This document shows, in pieces, positions 17,727-25,396 of a DNA stretch of 64,000 bases. Position 1 is the stretch's first letter. Each line of letters opens with the position of its first letter. The notes under the pieces were generated by a model that was not told the origin of the DNA, did not search any database, and saw nothing but the letters and a program-made list of their open reading frames with translations. Origin of the DNA: Bin125 sp026705025 (GTDB lineage Bacteria; Chloroflexota; Dehalococcoidia; Bin125); assembly GCA_026705025.1 (NCBI GenBank), contig JAPPBN010000003.1, forward strand, positions 62,001 through 126,000, read 5' to 3'. A program made the translations under genes and the position numbers.

Positions 17727-18626
17727 TCAAATCGCCTCCGCAGCCCGTAGCCGCGCGCTGCGCGCTCGTGGATTCCGCTCCGATTCCGTCCGGGACGGGC
17801 GCATCACCCGACGAGTCAGCGTCCGGAACGCCGGCTCACTTCCCGACGATTGCTCGCGCAGGACCTGCTTGACGATCCGGTCTTCGAGCGAGTGGAAGGC
17901 AATCACCACCAGCCGTCCGCCGATACGCAGCAGACCGCGCACCTGAGCAAGGAATGCTGCCAACCGCTCGAGTTCGCGGTTGACCTCAAGTCGAATCGCC
18001 TGGAACACGCGCGTGGCAGGATGCACGCGAGCGCCTGGACGGATTCCGACGGCGTCCACCACGCACTGCGCCAGTTGGGTCGTGGTTTCGATTGGGCGTT
18101 GATGGACGATGGTGCGAGCAATCCGCCGGGAGCGTCGTTCTTCGCCGTAGTCGTAGATCAGGCTGGCCAACTCGTCGGCGGTCCATCCGTTCACGATCTG
18201 ATTCGCCGAGACAGTCTGCGCATCGTCAGACGGGCCCAGTCGCATGTCGAGCGGCCCTTCGGCCTGAAACGAGAATCCGCGTTCAGGGCTGTCGAGCTGC
18301 AGGGAAGAGAGGCCGAGATCGCAGAGCACACCGTCGAACGGCGTCAATCCTGCATCCGTCGCCGTACGTGGAGCAGCGTCGAGCCAGGCCCGGCGCAACT
18401 GCACGCGATCCCCGAACCGAAGCAGCCGATTGGCCGATTGGGCGAGCGCGTCAGGATCGGCGTCGGTGCCCAGCAGTCTTCCGTAAGGGTCCGACGCACT
18501 GAGAATCGCTTCGGCGTGCCCGCCGAGGCCCACGGTTGCGTCGAGGTAGTGCTTGCCTGCCCCAACGTTCAGGAGATCGAGCGCTTCATCCAGCATGACC
18601 GGATTGTGGATTGACGAGGACGTCAT
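17727..18626 (-). CDS. rsmH: 16S rRNA (cytosine-1402-N4)-methyltransferase
   Basis: An AdoMet-dependent methyltransferase (formerly MraW) acting on C1402 of 16S rRNA. The 299-residue product opens MTSSSIHNPVMLDEALDLL. It has the AdoMet loop LDATVGLGGHAEAIL (28-42), GVLCDLGLSSLQLD and a C-terminal VVIAFHSLEDRIVK, all diagnostic. I chose ATG 18626, which overlaps the mraZ stop by 4 nt. The open frame continues far upstream, but that part only mirrors mraZ. Confidence 0.97.
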   Translation of the reverse strand: MTSSSIHNPVMLDEALDLLNVGAGKHYLDATVGLGGHAEAILSASDPYGRLLGTDADPDALAQSANRLLRFGDRVQLRRAWLDAAPRTATDAGLTPFDGVLCDLGLSSLQLDSPERGFSFQAEGPLDMRLGPSDDAQTVSANQIVNGWTADELASLIYDYGEERRSRRIARTIVHQRPIETTTQLAQCVVDAVGIRPGARVHPATRVFQAIRLEVNRELERLAAFLAQVRGLLRIGGRLVVIAFHSLEDRIVKQVLREQSSGSEPAFRTLTRRVMRPSRTESERNPRARSARLRAAEAI

Positions 18627-19093
18627 GACGACCCCTCGCTGTTGCTCGATGGCTCGAGGCTGTCGGCAAGCGCCTGCAGTAACTCCCCGTACGACTCGTC
18701 GATTTCCGCCTGTTCCGAGTGCCACGCCTCCGAGTTCCAGATCTCGAGATACTCGCCCATGCCAACGATCGTCGTGTCGCCGGTAATGCTTCGTTCCTCG
18801 CGCATCTGGGGCGGGATCAGGATTCGACCTTGACGGTCGGTCTCGACGCGGCGCACGCGTCCGAAGAAGCTGCGCGCGAGCCGTCGCGCTGCAGGGCGCA
18901 GCTTGTCGTTCACGGTGCGGATCTGCTTCTCGGCCTGGTACGCCTCCGGCGTGTAGAGCTCGAGCTGGCCCTCGGGTCCGGGCAGCAGATAGCCGCCGTG
19001 CTCGAACAGCCCGCGATAGGCAGAGGGAATCGCCAGACGACCACGGTCGTCCAGACGATGTTCGTATTCCCCGGTGAAGTCGACCGTCGCCAC
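18623..19093 (-). CDS. mraZ: MraZ, dcw operon regulator
   Basis: A 156-residue AbrB/SpoVT-type DNA-binding protein. It shows two swapped-hairpin repeats with D-x-G-R cores: LDDRGRLAIPSAYR (14-27) and TDRQGRILIPPQMR (85-98). MraZ binds repeated TGGG boxes ahead of its own operon and represses it in E. coli. A matching pair of boxes is visible upstream. It is the first gene of the cluster and overlaps rsmH. Confidence 0.95.
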   Translation of the reverse strand: MATVDFTGEYEHRLDDRGRLAIPSAYRGLFEHGGYLLPGPEGQLELYTPEAYQAEKQIRTVNDKLRPAARRLARSFFGRVRRVETDRQGRILIPPQMREERSITGDTTIVGMGEYLEIWNSEAWHSEQAEIDESYGELLQALADSLEPSSNSEGSS

Positions 19094-19137
19094 GTGAGAA
19101 ACCCCTGTTGCTCTCTGTAGTCAACCTATGTCGCCTG

Positions 19138-19152
19138 CCCCACTTTTCCCCA
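19138..19152 (-). promoter_or_regulatory. Candidate MraZ operator
   Basis: On the minus strand there are two TGGGG boxes separated by five bases, giving a 10 bp period, 45-59 nt ahead of the mraZ start. In E. coli MraZ recognises TGGGN boxes spaced by five bases. Here only two clear boxes are seen; the third position reads differently. The first box is also one arm of CCCCAGAAATGGGG. Confidence 0.6.
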
Positions 19153-19170
19153 TTTCTGGGGACACCTCGC

Positions 19171-19200
19171 ACTCTAATCACATAAGGACAGGGATTTCAA
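19171..19200 (-). promoter_or_regulatory. Predicted promoter of the dcw operon
   Basis: On the minus strand, TTGAAA (19195-19200) and TAGAGT (19171-19176) form a -35/-10 pair with an 18 bp spacer. The candidate MraZ boxes lie just downstream, where bound MraZ would block transcription. The -10 matches only four of six consensus bases. Confidence 0.45.
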
Positions 19201-19223
19201 GACCATAATCAGGGAATTCACGC

Positions 19224-19240
19224 CCAGATCCTGGATCTGG
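19224..19240. promoter_or_regulatory. 17 bp palindrome in the mraZ/mog divergent region
   Basis: CCAGATCC, one base, GGATCTGG: a perfect 8 bp inverted repeat between the divergently transcribed mraZ and mog-like genes. Its size and symmetry suit a dimeric regulator site. No cognate regulator is identifiable. Confidence 0.35.
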
Positions 19241-19362
19241 AGCAACTCGTCTGCTTGCCAGGCGCGAGTTGGAGCCAGAAGCCTCCCCAAGCTGGCAGTT
19301 CTGGTGGATAATGTGGATAGATTGCCCAGGTACGCCAAGAAGATCCCGATGGAACGCCAACC

Positions 19363-19848
19363 ATGAATGAGAAACCGTCCGCCGCAGTGCTCACGCTTTC
19401 CGATCAGGGCGCAGCAGGTCATCGTGAGGACACGTCGGGACCCGCGATCCGCGAACGACTGGCAGAACTGGGAATCGCGATCGGCGATCACGCGATTCAG
19501 TCGGATGATCCCGATGCAACCGTGGCGCGCTTGCGGGAATGGGTTGCGCAGGGGCTCGACCTGATTGTGACCACAGGTGGCACCGGCTTCGGCCCTCGGG
19601 ACAACACGCCGGAGGCCACCAGACGCGTGATCGAGCGTGAAGCGCCGGGATTGGCGGAGCTGATGCGCGCCGACGGCTTGAGCAAGACGCCGATGGCGGC
19701 CTTGTCGCGAGGTGTCTGCGGGATCGCAGGCGGCACGCTGATCATCAATCTGCCCGGATCGGAGCGGGCGGTCCGAGAGAACCTCGATGCCCTGGCTCCC
19801 ATCCTGCCACACGCGCTGCAATTGATAGCCGGAGACACTGAACATTAG
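19363..19848 (+). CDS. mog: MogA/MoaB-type molybdopterin adenylyltransferase
   Basis: Activates molybdopterin by adenylylation before molybdenum insertion. The 161 residues have the MoCF-binding fold signature: VLTLSDQGAAG near the start, LIVTTGGTGFGPRDNTPEA at 68-86 (T-T-G-G-T-G core) and the later INLPGSERAVRENL. Length fits stand-alone MogA/MoaB proteins. Whether it is the Mog or MoaB subtype cannot be settled by eye. It faces away from mraZ, and the next gene starts 40 nt downstream. Confidence 0.88.
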   Translation: MNEKPSAAVLTLSDQGAAGHREDTSGPAIRERLAELGIAIGDHAIQSDDPDATVARLREWVAQGLDLIVTTGGTGFGPRDNTPEATRRVIEREAPGLAELMRADGLSKTPMAALSRGVCGIAGGTLIINLPGSERAVRENLDALAPILPHALQLIAGDTEH

Positions 19849-19888
19849 GCGCTAAGACCGGTAGCCTGCCGCGCCTACACTGAGAACG

Positions 19889-21640
19889 ATGGCTCAACGT
19901 ACGATCGCCCGCAACGTCGCCGCAGCCCGTCAACGGCTGGCCGCAGAATCCGGGGCCGTGCTCAAGGATTGGGGCGGACGGTTACCGGTCGCGCTTGTCT
20001 ATCCCAACAGCTACTACCTGGGCATGTCCAACCTGGGCCTGCAAACGATCTATGGCTTGCTCAACCGGCGAGCGGAGATCGTCTGCGAGCGGGCCTTCTA
20101 CGACCCGCCCCACAAGTCCGAACGCGGCGATGACTCGTCCCTGGGACCAGTCACGATCGAGTCCCAGCGACCGCTGGCGGATTTCCCCGTCGTCGCCTAC
20201 ACGCTGACCTACGAGATCGACTACTACCACGTCGTTCGTTCGCTCCAGGCGGCGCAGATTGAGCCGCTCAGCATCAACCGAGACGACGGCGATCCGCTGA
20301 TCATTGCCGGCGGCGCAGCAGTGATCACGAATCCACTTCCGCTGGCCGATTGCTTCGACGCCTTCGTCATTGGCGAAGCCGAGCCGATTCTCGATCAGCT
20401 GATCGAGACACTGAGTGAGTACGCCCATAGCCCGCGTGCCGATCAGCTCGACGCTCTCGCCAGAATTCCTGGTGTGTTTGTCCCGGCGCTGGGGACAGGT
20501 TCCGGCGTCGAACGCCAGTGGGTTCGAGACATCTCGACCACCGAGGCGATGTCACTGGTCCTGACCGACGAGACCGAGTTCAACCAGATGACCCTGATCG
20601 AGGCGGCTCGCGGCTGCGGTCGCGGCTGCCGATTCTGTATTGCCGGCTACGTCTTCCGGCCGCCTCGCTATCGGCCGCTGGAGTCCCTGCTCAACCAGGT
20701 CGAGACGGGCCTCGAGCGCAGTGACCGGGTCGGTCTGTTGGGGGCGGCCGTGGCCGACCATCCGCAGCTCGCAGAGCTGGCAGTTGAGGCGGATCGCCTG
20801 GGCGGGCGGGTTTCCGTGTCCTCGCTCCGAGTCGACAACCTGGCGCCGGAACTGCTCGACGTATTGTCCCGCGGCGGGACGCGAACCGTGACCCTGGCGC
20901 CAGAGGCAGGCTCCGAGCGCATGCGCCAGCGGATCAACAAGGCGGTGTCGGAGGAACAGATCATCGAGGCGGCGGACAAGGTCGGCGCGGCCGCAATGAA
21001 CCGGCTCAAGCTGTACTTCATGATCGGGTTGCCAGACGAAGAGGATGAAGATGTCGAAGCGATGGCGAACCTGGGGCTTGCCGTGAAGCAGCGGCTCGAC
21101 GCGCATGGACACGGGACCGAGCTGGTCATGTCGGTCGGGCCGCTCGTCCCGAAACCGGCGACGGCGTATCAGGAACTGGTCCAGTCCGACGCCGGCCTGG
21201 TCAAACACCGGCAGCGGATCCTGCAGTCGGCATTCCGCAAGACGGGGATCCGGCTGCGCGGCGACAGTCCGACCTGGGCGCGGATTGATGACATCTGTTC
21301 ACGCTCCGATCAGCGCCTGGCCCACGCGATCCTCGAAATGGAAGCCCCCTCGGCACGTGAGTGGATGCGCGCCGCGGGCGAGTGGAATCTAGACGGTCCA
21401 TTGCCCTGGGGCAGCGGTCCGGTCCCATGGTCGGCGGTGGAGACCGGCATCACCGCACGGTTCTTCGAGCGTGAGTTGTCGAAGCACCGGCGCGAGAAGT
21501 CGACGATCGCGTGTCCGCCTCCCGAGATCGGCTGCAACATGTGCGGAGTTTGCGGCGGCAATGAAATTCCTTCGTACACACCCACGTTGCAATTCAGCGA
21601 TCAGAGCGTCGTGCCCCTTGAAGCGGTGGCCGGAGTCTGA
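19889..21640 (+). CDS. Radical SAM protein of the B12-binding/TIGR03960-like group
   Basis: A 583-residue radical SAM enzyme. The N-terminal ~210 residues (PVALVYPNSYYLGMSNLGLQ, then LIIAGGAAVITNPLPLADCFD) resemble the degenerate cobalamin-binding-like domain of this group. The iron-sulfur motif C-x3-C-x2-C is at 243-250 (RGCGRGCRFC). A C-terminal cysteine cluster (CPPPEIGCNMCGVCGG, near 542-557) could bind another metal centre. The substrate is unknown. Related proteins often sit near a second half with a DUF2344 domain; none follows here. Confidence 0.8.
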   Translation: MAQRTIARNVAAARQRLAAESGAVLKDWGGRLPVALVYPNSYYLGMSNLGLQTIYGLLNRRAEIVCERAFYDPPHKSERGDDSSLGPVTIESQRPLADFPVVAYTLTYEIDYYHVVRSLQAAQIEPLSINRDDGDPLIIAGGAAVITNPLPLADCFDAFVIGEAEPILDQLIETLSEYAHSPRADQLDALARIPGVFVPALGTGSGVERQWVRDISTTEAMSLVLTDETEFNQMTLIEAARGCGRGCRFCIAGYVFRPPRYRPLESLLNQVETGLERSDRVGLLGAAVADHPQLAELAVEADRLGGRVSVSSLRVDNLAPELLDVLSRGGTRTVTLAPEAGSERMRQRINKAVSEEQIIEAADKVGAAAMNRLKLYFMIGLPDEEDEDVEAMANLGLAVKQRLDAHGHGTELVMSVGPLVPKPATAYQELVQSDAGLVKHRQRILQSAFRKTGIRLRGDSPTWARIDDICSRSDQRLAHAILEMEAPSAREWMRAAGEWNLDGPLPWGSGPVPWSAVETGITARFFERELSKHRREKSTIACPPPEIGCNMCGVCGGNEIPSYTPTLQFSDQSVVPLEAVAGV

Positions 21641-21641
21641 G

Positions 21642-22313
21642 GTGTCCGTCGCGGCCAACCTCGATCGGGTCAGGCAGCGGATCGCCGACGCCTGCGCCCG
21701 GGCTGGCCGCGAGCCACCTCAGGTCACCCTGATCGCGGTGTCCAAGTCCTTCCCATTCGCCTCAATTGCAGAAGCAGCGGCATGCGGGCATCGGCAGTTT
21801 GGCGAGAACCGCGTGCAGGAGGGTCTGACCAAGATCGAACAGACCGCGCAGCTCGATGCGGATATCAACATCCACCTGATTGGACATTTGCAGCGCAACA
21901 AGGCACGCCACGCAGGTAAGTTCGCCTCGATCCAGTCGGTTGACACTGTGAGATTGGCCGAAGCGATCTCGCGCCGGCTCGATCGCGAACTGCCGATCCT
22001 GCTCGAGGTCAACGTCGGACAGGAGTCCACGAAGCACGGCTTCATGGTCGAGGAGGTGCCGAGGGCCTTCGAACAAATCCGGGCGTTGCCACGCCTTCGC
22101 GTCGACGGTCTGATGACGGTGGCGCCTGAGGTCGTGGACCCTGAGGATGTCCGTCCGGTGTTCGACGCGCTGCGCCGTCAAGCTGAGCAGTTGCATCTTC
22201 CTGAACTCAGCATGGGCATGACCAACGATTACGCTGTAGCCATCGAGGAAGGCTCCACGATGGTCAGGATCGGACGCGCCATATTCGGTGACCGGCCGGA
22301 GGCCGGAGGATGA
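21642..22313 (+). CDS. YggS/PLPBP family pyridoxal-phosphate protein
   Basis: A cytoplasmic PLP-binding homeostasis protein of 223 residues. The PLP lysine is K35 in LIAVSKSFP. FGENRVQEG, HLIGHLQRNKA, STKHGF and SMGMTNDY(A) are the usual YggS blocks; the last is normally S-M-G-M-S-x-D-(F/Y/W). I chose GTG 21642, 1 nt after the radical SAM stop, because the longer open frame upstream only mirrors the preceding gene. It overlaps proC by 4 nt, a pairing seen in many bacteria. Confidence 0.93.
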   Translation: MSVAANLDRVRQRIADACARAGREPPQVTLIAVSKSFPFASIAEAAACGHRQFGENRVQEGLTKIEQTAQLDADINIHLIGHLQRNKARHAGKFASIQSVDTVRLAEAISRRLDRELPILLEVNVGQESTKHGFMVEEVPRAFEQIRALPRLRVDGLMTVAPEVVDPEDVRPVFDALRRQAEQLHLPELSMGMTNDYAVAIEEGSTMVRIGRAIFGDRPEAGG

Positions 22314-23110
22314 CGAAGATCGCCGTTGTCGGCGGCGGGACGATGGGCGTCACGTTTATCCGGGCGGTGACCAACTCCGGGGTCGTCGATCTGTCCGACC
22401 TTGCCGTCTGCGAGATCGTTCCCGAGCGCCGTGAGTGGTTGGCGGCCGAGTTTGATGGCCTGTGCGTGACCGGAGATCTGGCAGATTCCGTCGACCTGTG
22501 CGACGCCATATACCTCTCGGTCAAACCGCAGGATCTGAGCACGTTGGCTCGCGACAGTGGAGCGCAGTCGCGTCTCCTGATTTCCATCCTCGCCGGCTCT
22601 ACGATCAGTGAAGTACAAGCGTCAACGGGGGCTGAACGGATCATTCGCGCAATGCCCAACACGCCGGCGCAAATCGGCAAGGGGTTTACTGCCTGGACAG
22701 CCACGGACGGCGTCACCGCGGAGGAACGCCAGCTCGTCAGCCGATTGCTCGACGCCATGGGCGAGCAGTTGTACGTCGCTGATGAGTCGACCATCGACAA
22801 GATCACGGCAGTTTCGGGCAGTGGACCGGCATACGTGTTCCTGATCATCGAGGCCATGATTAACGCGGCGGTCAACATTGGCCTGCGTCCGAACGACGCG
22901 CGTCGGATGGTGCTGCAGACCGTGATCGGATCGAGCGAGTTTGCTCAGCTCTCCGGTGAGCACCTGGCGACGCTCAAGGATATGGTGACATCACCCGGCG
23001 GCACGACGGCAGCCGGGCTTCAGGTGCTTGAGCAGCGCGCCGTGCGATCGGCATTGATCGACGCCGTTGCCGCCGCGCACCGGCGGGCCGAGGAACTGGG
23101 TCGGCAATGA
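22310..23110 (+). CDS. proC: Pyrroline-5-carboxylate reductase
   Basis: Catalyses the NAD(P)H-dependent last step of proline synthesis. The 266 residues begin TKIAVVGGGTMG, the Rossmann motif. The C-terminal half has VSGSGPAYVFLI and the family signature LKDMVTSPGGTTAAGL. Length is typical. It overlaps yggS upstream and yggT downstream by 4 nt each. Confidence 0.97.
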   Translation: MTKIAVVGGGTMGVTFIRAVTNSGVVDLSDLAVCEIVPERREWLAAEFDGLCVTGDLADSVDLCDAIYLSVKPQDLSTLARDSGAQSRLLISILAGSTISEVQASTGAERIIRAMPNTPAQIGKGFTAWTATDGVTAEERQLVSRLLDAMGEQLYVADESTIDKITAVSGSGPAYVFLIIEAMINAAVNIGLRPNDARRMVLQTVIGSSEFAQLSGEHLATLKDMVTSPGGTTAAGLQVLEQRAVRSALIDAVAAAHRRAEELGRQ

Positions 23111-23373
23111 GCGAAGTCCTGTTCGTCATCGGCACGGTGATCCACATCTACTCCTTCATTCTCCTGGGCCGGGTGCTGATGAGCTGGATCCCGATGTTCA
23201 CCAATCGACCCCTCGATCCGTCGAATCCCTTGGTCAAGATTCTGTTGGATGTCACCGAGCCGGTTCTCGCTCCGCTGCGGCGATACCTGATGATCGGAAT
23301 GATCGACCTATCGCCTCTGGTCGTACTGATCGGGCTGCAGATCCTCGGCAACGCGATCCGGAGCAGCGCCTGA
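23107..23373 (+). CDS. YggT family membrane protein
   Basis: An 88-residue integral membrane protein with two hydrophobic segments (about 3-24 and 62-84). The YggT signature LGRVLMSWIPMF is followed by NPLVKILLDVTEPVLAPLRR. The function is unsettled; in many bacteria it sits with yggS and proC, near cell division genes, as here. Start ATG overlaps the proC stop. Confidence 0.93.
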   Translation: MSEVLFVIGTVIHIYSFILLGRVLMSWIPMFTNRPLDPSNPLVKILLDVTEPVLAPLRRYLMIGMIDLSPLVVLIGLQILGNAIRSSA

Positions 23374-23414
23374 TTCGCCTCGAACCTCGTCCGTCTGATT
23401 CTTAGAACGTTTGC

Positions 23415-23443
23415 TTGACTTTGAGCCAACCCTTCGGTAGCGT
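23415..23443 (+). promoter_or_regulatory. Predicted recA promoter
   Basis: TTGACT at 23415-23420 and TAGCGT at 23438-23443 with a 17 bp spacer, 54 nt ahead of the recA start. GGAGAGAG at 23481-23488 is the likely ribosome binding site. The -10 is weak. I looked for a LexA box and did not find a convincing one. Confidence 0.4.
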
Positions 23444-23496
23444 GCGCAGCACGGACGTTCGCACTCCCGGCAGCGTCCACGGAGAGAGCGCATATT

Positions 23497-24708
23497 ATGA
23501 CACGTAGCACGACCGAAGACGGCCCAACCCCGATCGCCCTGGCGCCGGAGCTGGATCGCGACACACAGGAACCGCTGCCCATGACGACCAGCAACGAACC
23601 ACCCCCTGCCGTGACCGAACTGCTCGGAGACATGGAGCGCCGTTTCGGCGAAGGCGCGCTCATGCGGCTCGGCGACGCCGGCACGCGTCTGACTGTTGAT
23701 GGCATCCCGACCGGCGCCCTGTCGCTGGACGTTGCGCTCGGCATCGGCGGGCTGCCGCGCGGCCGGATCGTTGAAATCTACGGGCCGGAGTCGGCCGGGA
23801 AATCGACCGTTGCGCAGCATGTGATCGCCGAAGCCCAGCGACTGGGCGGGCAGGCCGCCTACGTCGATGTTGAACACGCGCTGGACCCTGAGTTCGCTTC
23901 CAGGCTCGGCATTGACATTTCGCAACTGCTGATCGCCCAACCCGATACGGGTGAGCAGGCGCTCGAGATCGCCGAGGCGCTGGTCCGCAGCAACGCCATT
24001 GATGTGGTGGTGGTCGACTCTGTCGCCGCGTTGGTGCCGCGAGCGGAGATTGAAGGCGAAATGGGCGACGTTCAGGTCGGCCTGCAGGCGCGCCTGATGT
24101 CTCAGGCCCTGCGCAAACTGACCGGGGTCGTATCGCGTTCGAAAACCGTCCTGATCTTCATCAATCAGCTGCGCGAGAAGGTCGGGATCGTCTTCGGTAA
24201 CCCCGAAACCACGCCTGGTGGACGCGCCCTCAAGTTCTACTCGTCAGTCCGCATCGAACTGCGCCGAGCGGAAACGCTTAAGGACGGTCAGCTGGTGATC
24301 GGTTCCCGTGTCAAGGCCAAGGTCGTCAAGAATAAAGTCGCGCCGCCGTTCCGGACGGCCGAATTCGACTTGATGTTCACCGCCAGCGAGTACGGCATCT
24401 CCAAGACCGGCTGCCTGATCGATCTGGGCGTCGAGGCTGCACCCGGCGCTCCGACCAGTTCGCCCACGGTGATCAAGAAGCAGGGCACGTTCTACTCCTA
24501 CGGCGACACCCGGCTGGGCCAGGGACGCGAACGGACCAAGGCGTTCCTGCGCGAGCATTCCGACATGGCAATGGAGATCGAATCTCGGATTCGCGAAGAA
24601 CGCGGCCTGCCGGCGGCTGTCTCGCTCCTCGCCGAGGAAGGCGCCGGCGAGCCGACGCCCATCGCCAAACCTCCGCCGAAGAAGAAGGGCCGCGCCCGGG
24701 CCAGCTAG
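23497..24708 (+). CDS. recA: Recombinase RecA
   Basis: The ATP-dependent strand-exchange protein and SOS co-protease. The 403 residues have an unusually long polar N-terminal arm of about 40 residues. The core follows with Walker A GPESAGKST (96-104), VVVDSVAALVP as Walker B, INQLREKVGIVFGNPETTPGG as the L2 region, and a Lys/Pro-rich tail (PPPKKKGRARAS). ATG 23497 has the better ribosome binding site; ATG 23581 would remove 28 residues and give a more usual length. Confidence 0.98.
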   Translation: MTRSTTEDGPTPIALAPELDRDTQEPLPMTTSNEPPPAVTELLGDMERRFGEGALMRLGDAGTRLTVDGIPTGALSLDVALGIGGLPRGRIVEIYGPESAGKSTVAQHVIAEAQRLGGQAAYVDVEHALDPEFASRLGIDISQLLIAQPDTGEQALEIAEALVRSNAIDVVVVDSVAALVPRAEIEGEMGDVQVGLQARLMSQALRKLTGVVSRSKTVLIFINQLREKVGIVFGNPETTPGGRALKFYSSVRIELRRAETLKDGQLVIGSRVKAKVVKNKVAPPFRTAEFDLMFTASEYGISKTGCLIDLGVEAAPGAPTSSPTVIKKQGTFYSYGDTRLGQGRERTKAFLREHSDMAMEIESRIREERGLPAAVSLLAEEGAGEPTPIAKPPPKKKGRARAS

Positions 24709-24746
24709 CCAAAGTCACACTCGCGCTATCGGGGAGAGGCTGCCAC

Positions 24747-25262
24747 GTGCCCGCCATCCTGTCCGTTCGGCCAACCGGCTCCATATCCACGGTCAACTTC
24801 GACGACGGCACGTCCATCCGCTGTACGCGCGACTTCATCCGTCGATCGAACATCTCCCGCGGACAGGAGATCGATCCGGTGTTCGTCGATCGGCTGCGCG
24901 ACTCGGCGGCGTCCGATCTCGCGCGCGTTCAGGCTGAACGGCTCAATCAACGTGGCCGCCTCAGCCGAAGAGAAATCGCTGTACGAATGCAGCAAGCCGG
25001 GATTCAGGAGCCGCACATCGGCACAGCGCTAACCGAGCTGGTAGAGCGTGGTGAACTGGTTGACTATCACGTCGCGTTGGCGTCGACCCGACGAAACCTG
25101 AGCAGGGAACTGAGCCGGAATCCCGATTTGACCTGGTCACGGTTCCGCAGCACGCACGGGCGACGACTGGCACTACGTGGTTTCGGCGCCCGTGATTCGG
25201 CCCAGGCTCTGAAGCAGGCGTGGACAGAACTGACAGAGGCCTCACTGGCGCGCGGTCGCTGA
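24747..25262 (+). CDS. recX: RecX-like regulator of RecA
   Basis: A 171-residue basic, helical protein 38 nt after recA. It shows the RecX three-helix repeats: RLNQRGRLSRREIAVRMQQAGIQ, then LTELVERGELVDY, then a C-terminal ALKQAWTELTEAS, cited here only in part by their L-x-x-R-x-x-S-x-x-E/E-L core. RecX caps or disassembles RecA filaments. The start codon is GTG at 24747. Sequence similarity is modest, so position next to recA carries much of the weight. Confidence 0.82.
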   Translation: MPAILSVRPTGSISTVNFDDGTSIRCTRDFIRRSNISRGQEIDPVFVDRLRDSAASDLARVQAERLNQRGRLSRREIAVRMQQAGIQEPHIGTALTELVERGELVDYHVALASTRRNLSRELSRNPDLTWSRFRSTHGRRLALRGFGARDSAQALKQAWTELTEASLARGR

Positions 25263-25396
25263 GCCGCGTACCCTGCTAGTTAGAGAACACCCGAAGGCCA
25301 CTCGCTGGCTTGGAACCCGGCGACAAGGCAGAGCGAACCAAACAACCATGGCAGGCAATGCACGAGCAATGCCAATTCAATTGAGTCGAGGACACT

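Noticed and set aside
17326..17730. 134-codon minus-strand frame across the rsmH-ftsL gap
   Set aside because: Product is Arg/Ser/Thr-rich with no domain, and it overlaps ftsL. The inverted repeat explains the sequence better.
18627..19181. Upstream extension of the rsmH reading frame
   Set aside because: It is the alternative frame of mraZ. The true rsmH start overlaps the mraZ stop and begins the normal family sequence.
23401..23496. Possible LexA/SOS box ahead of recA
   Set aside because: GAACGTTTGC-like bases are present but do not fit the spacing of known boxes.
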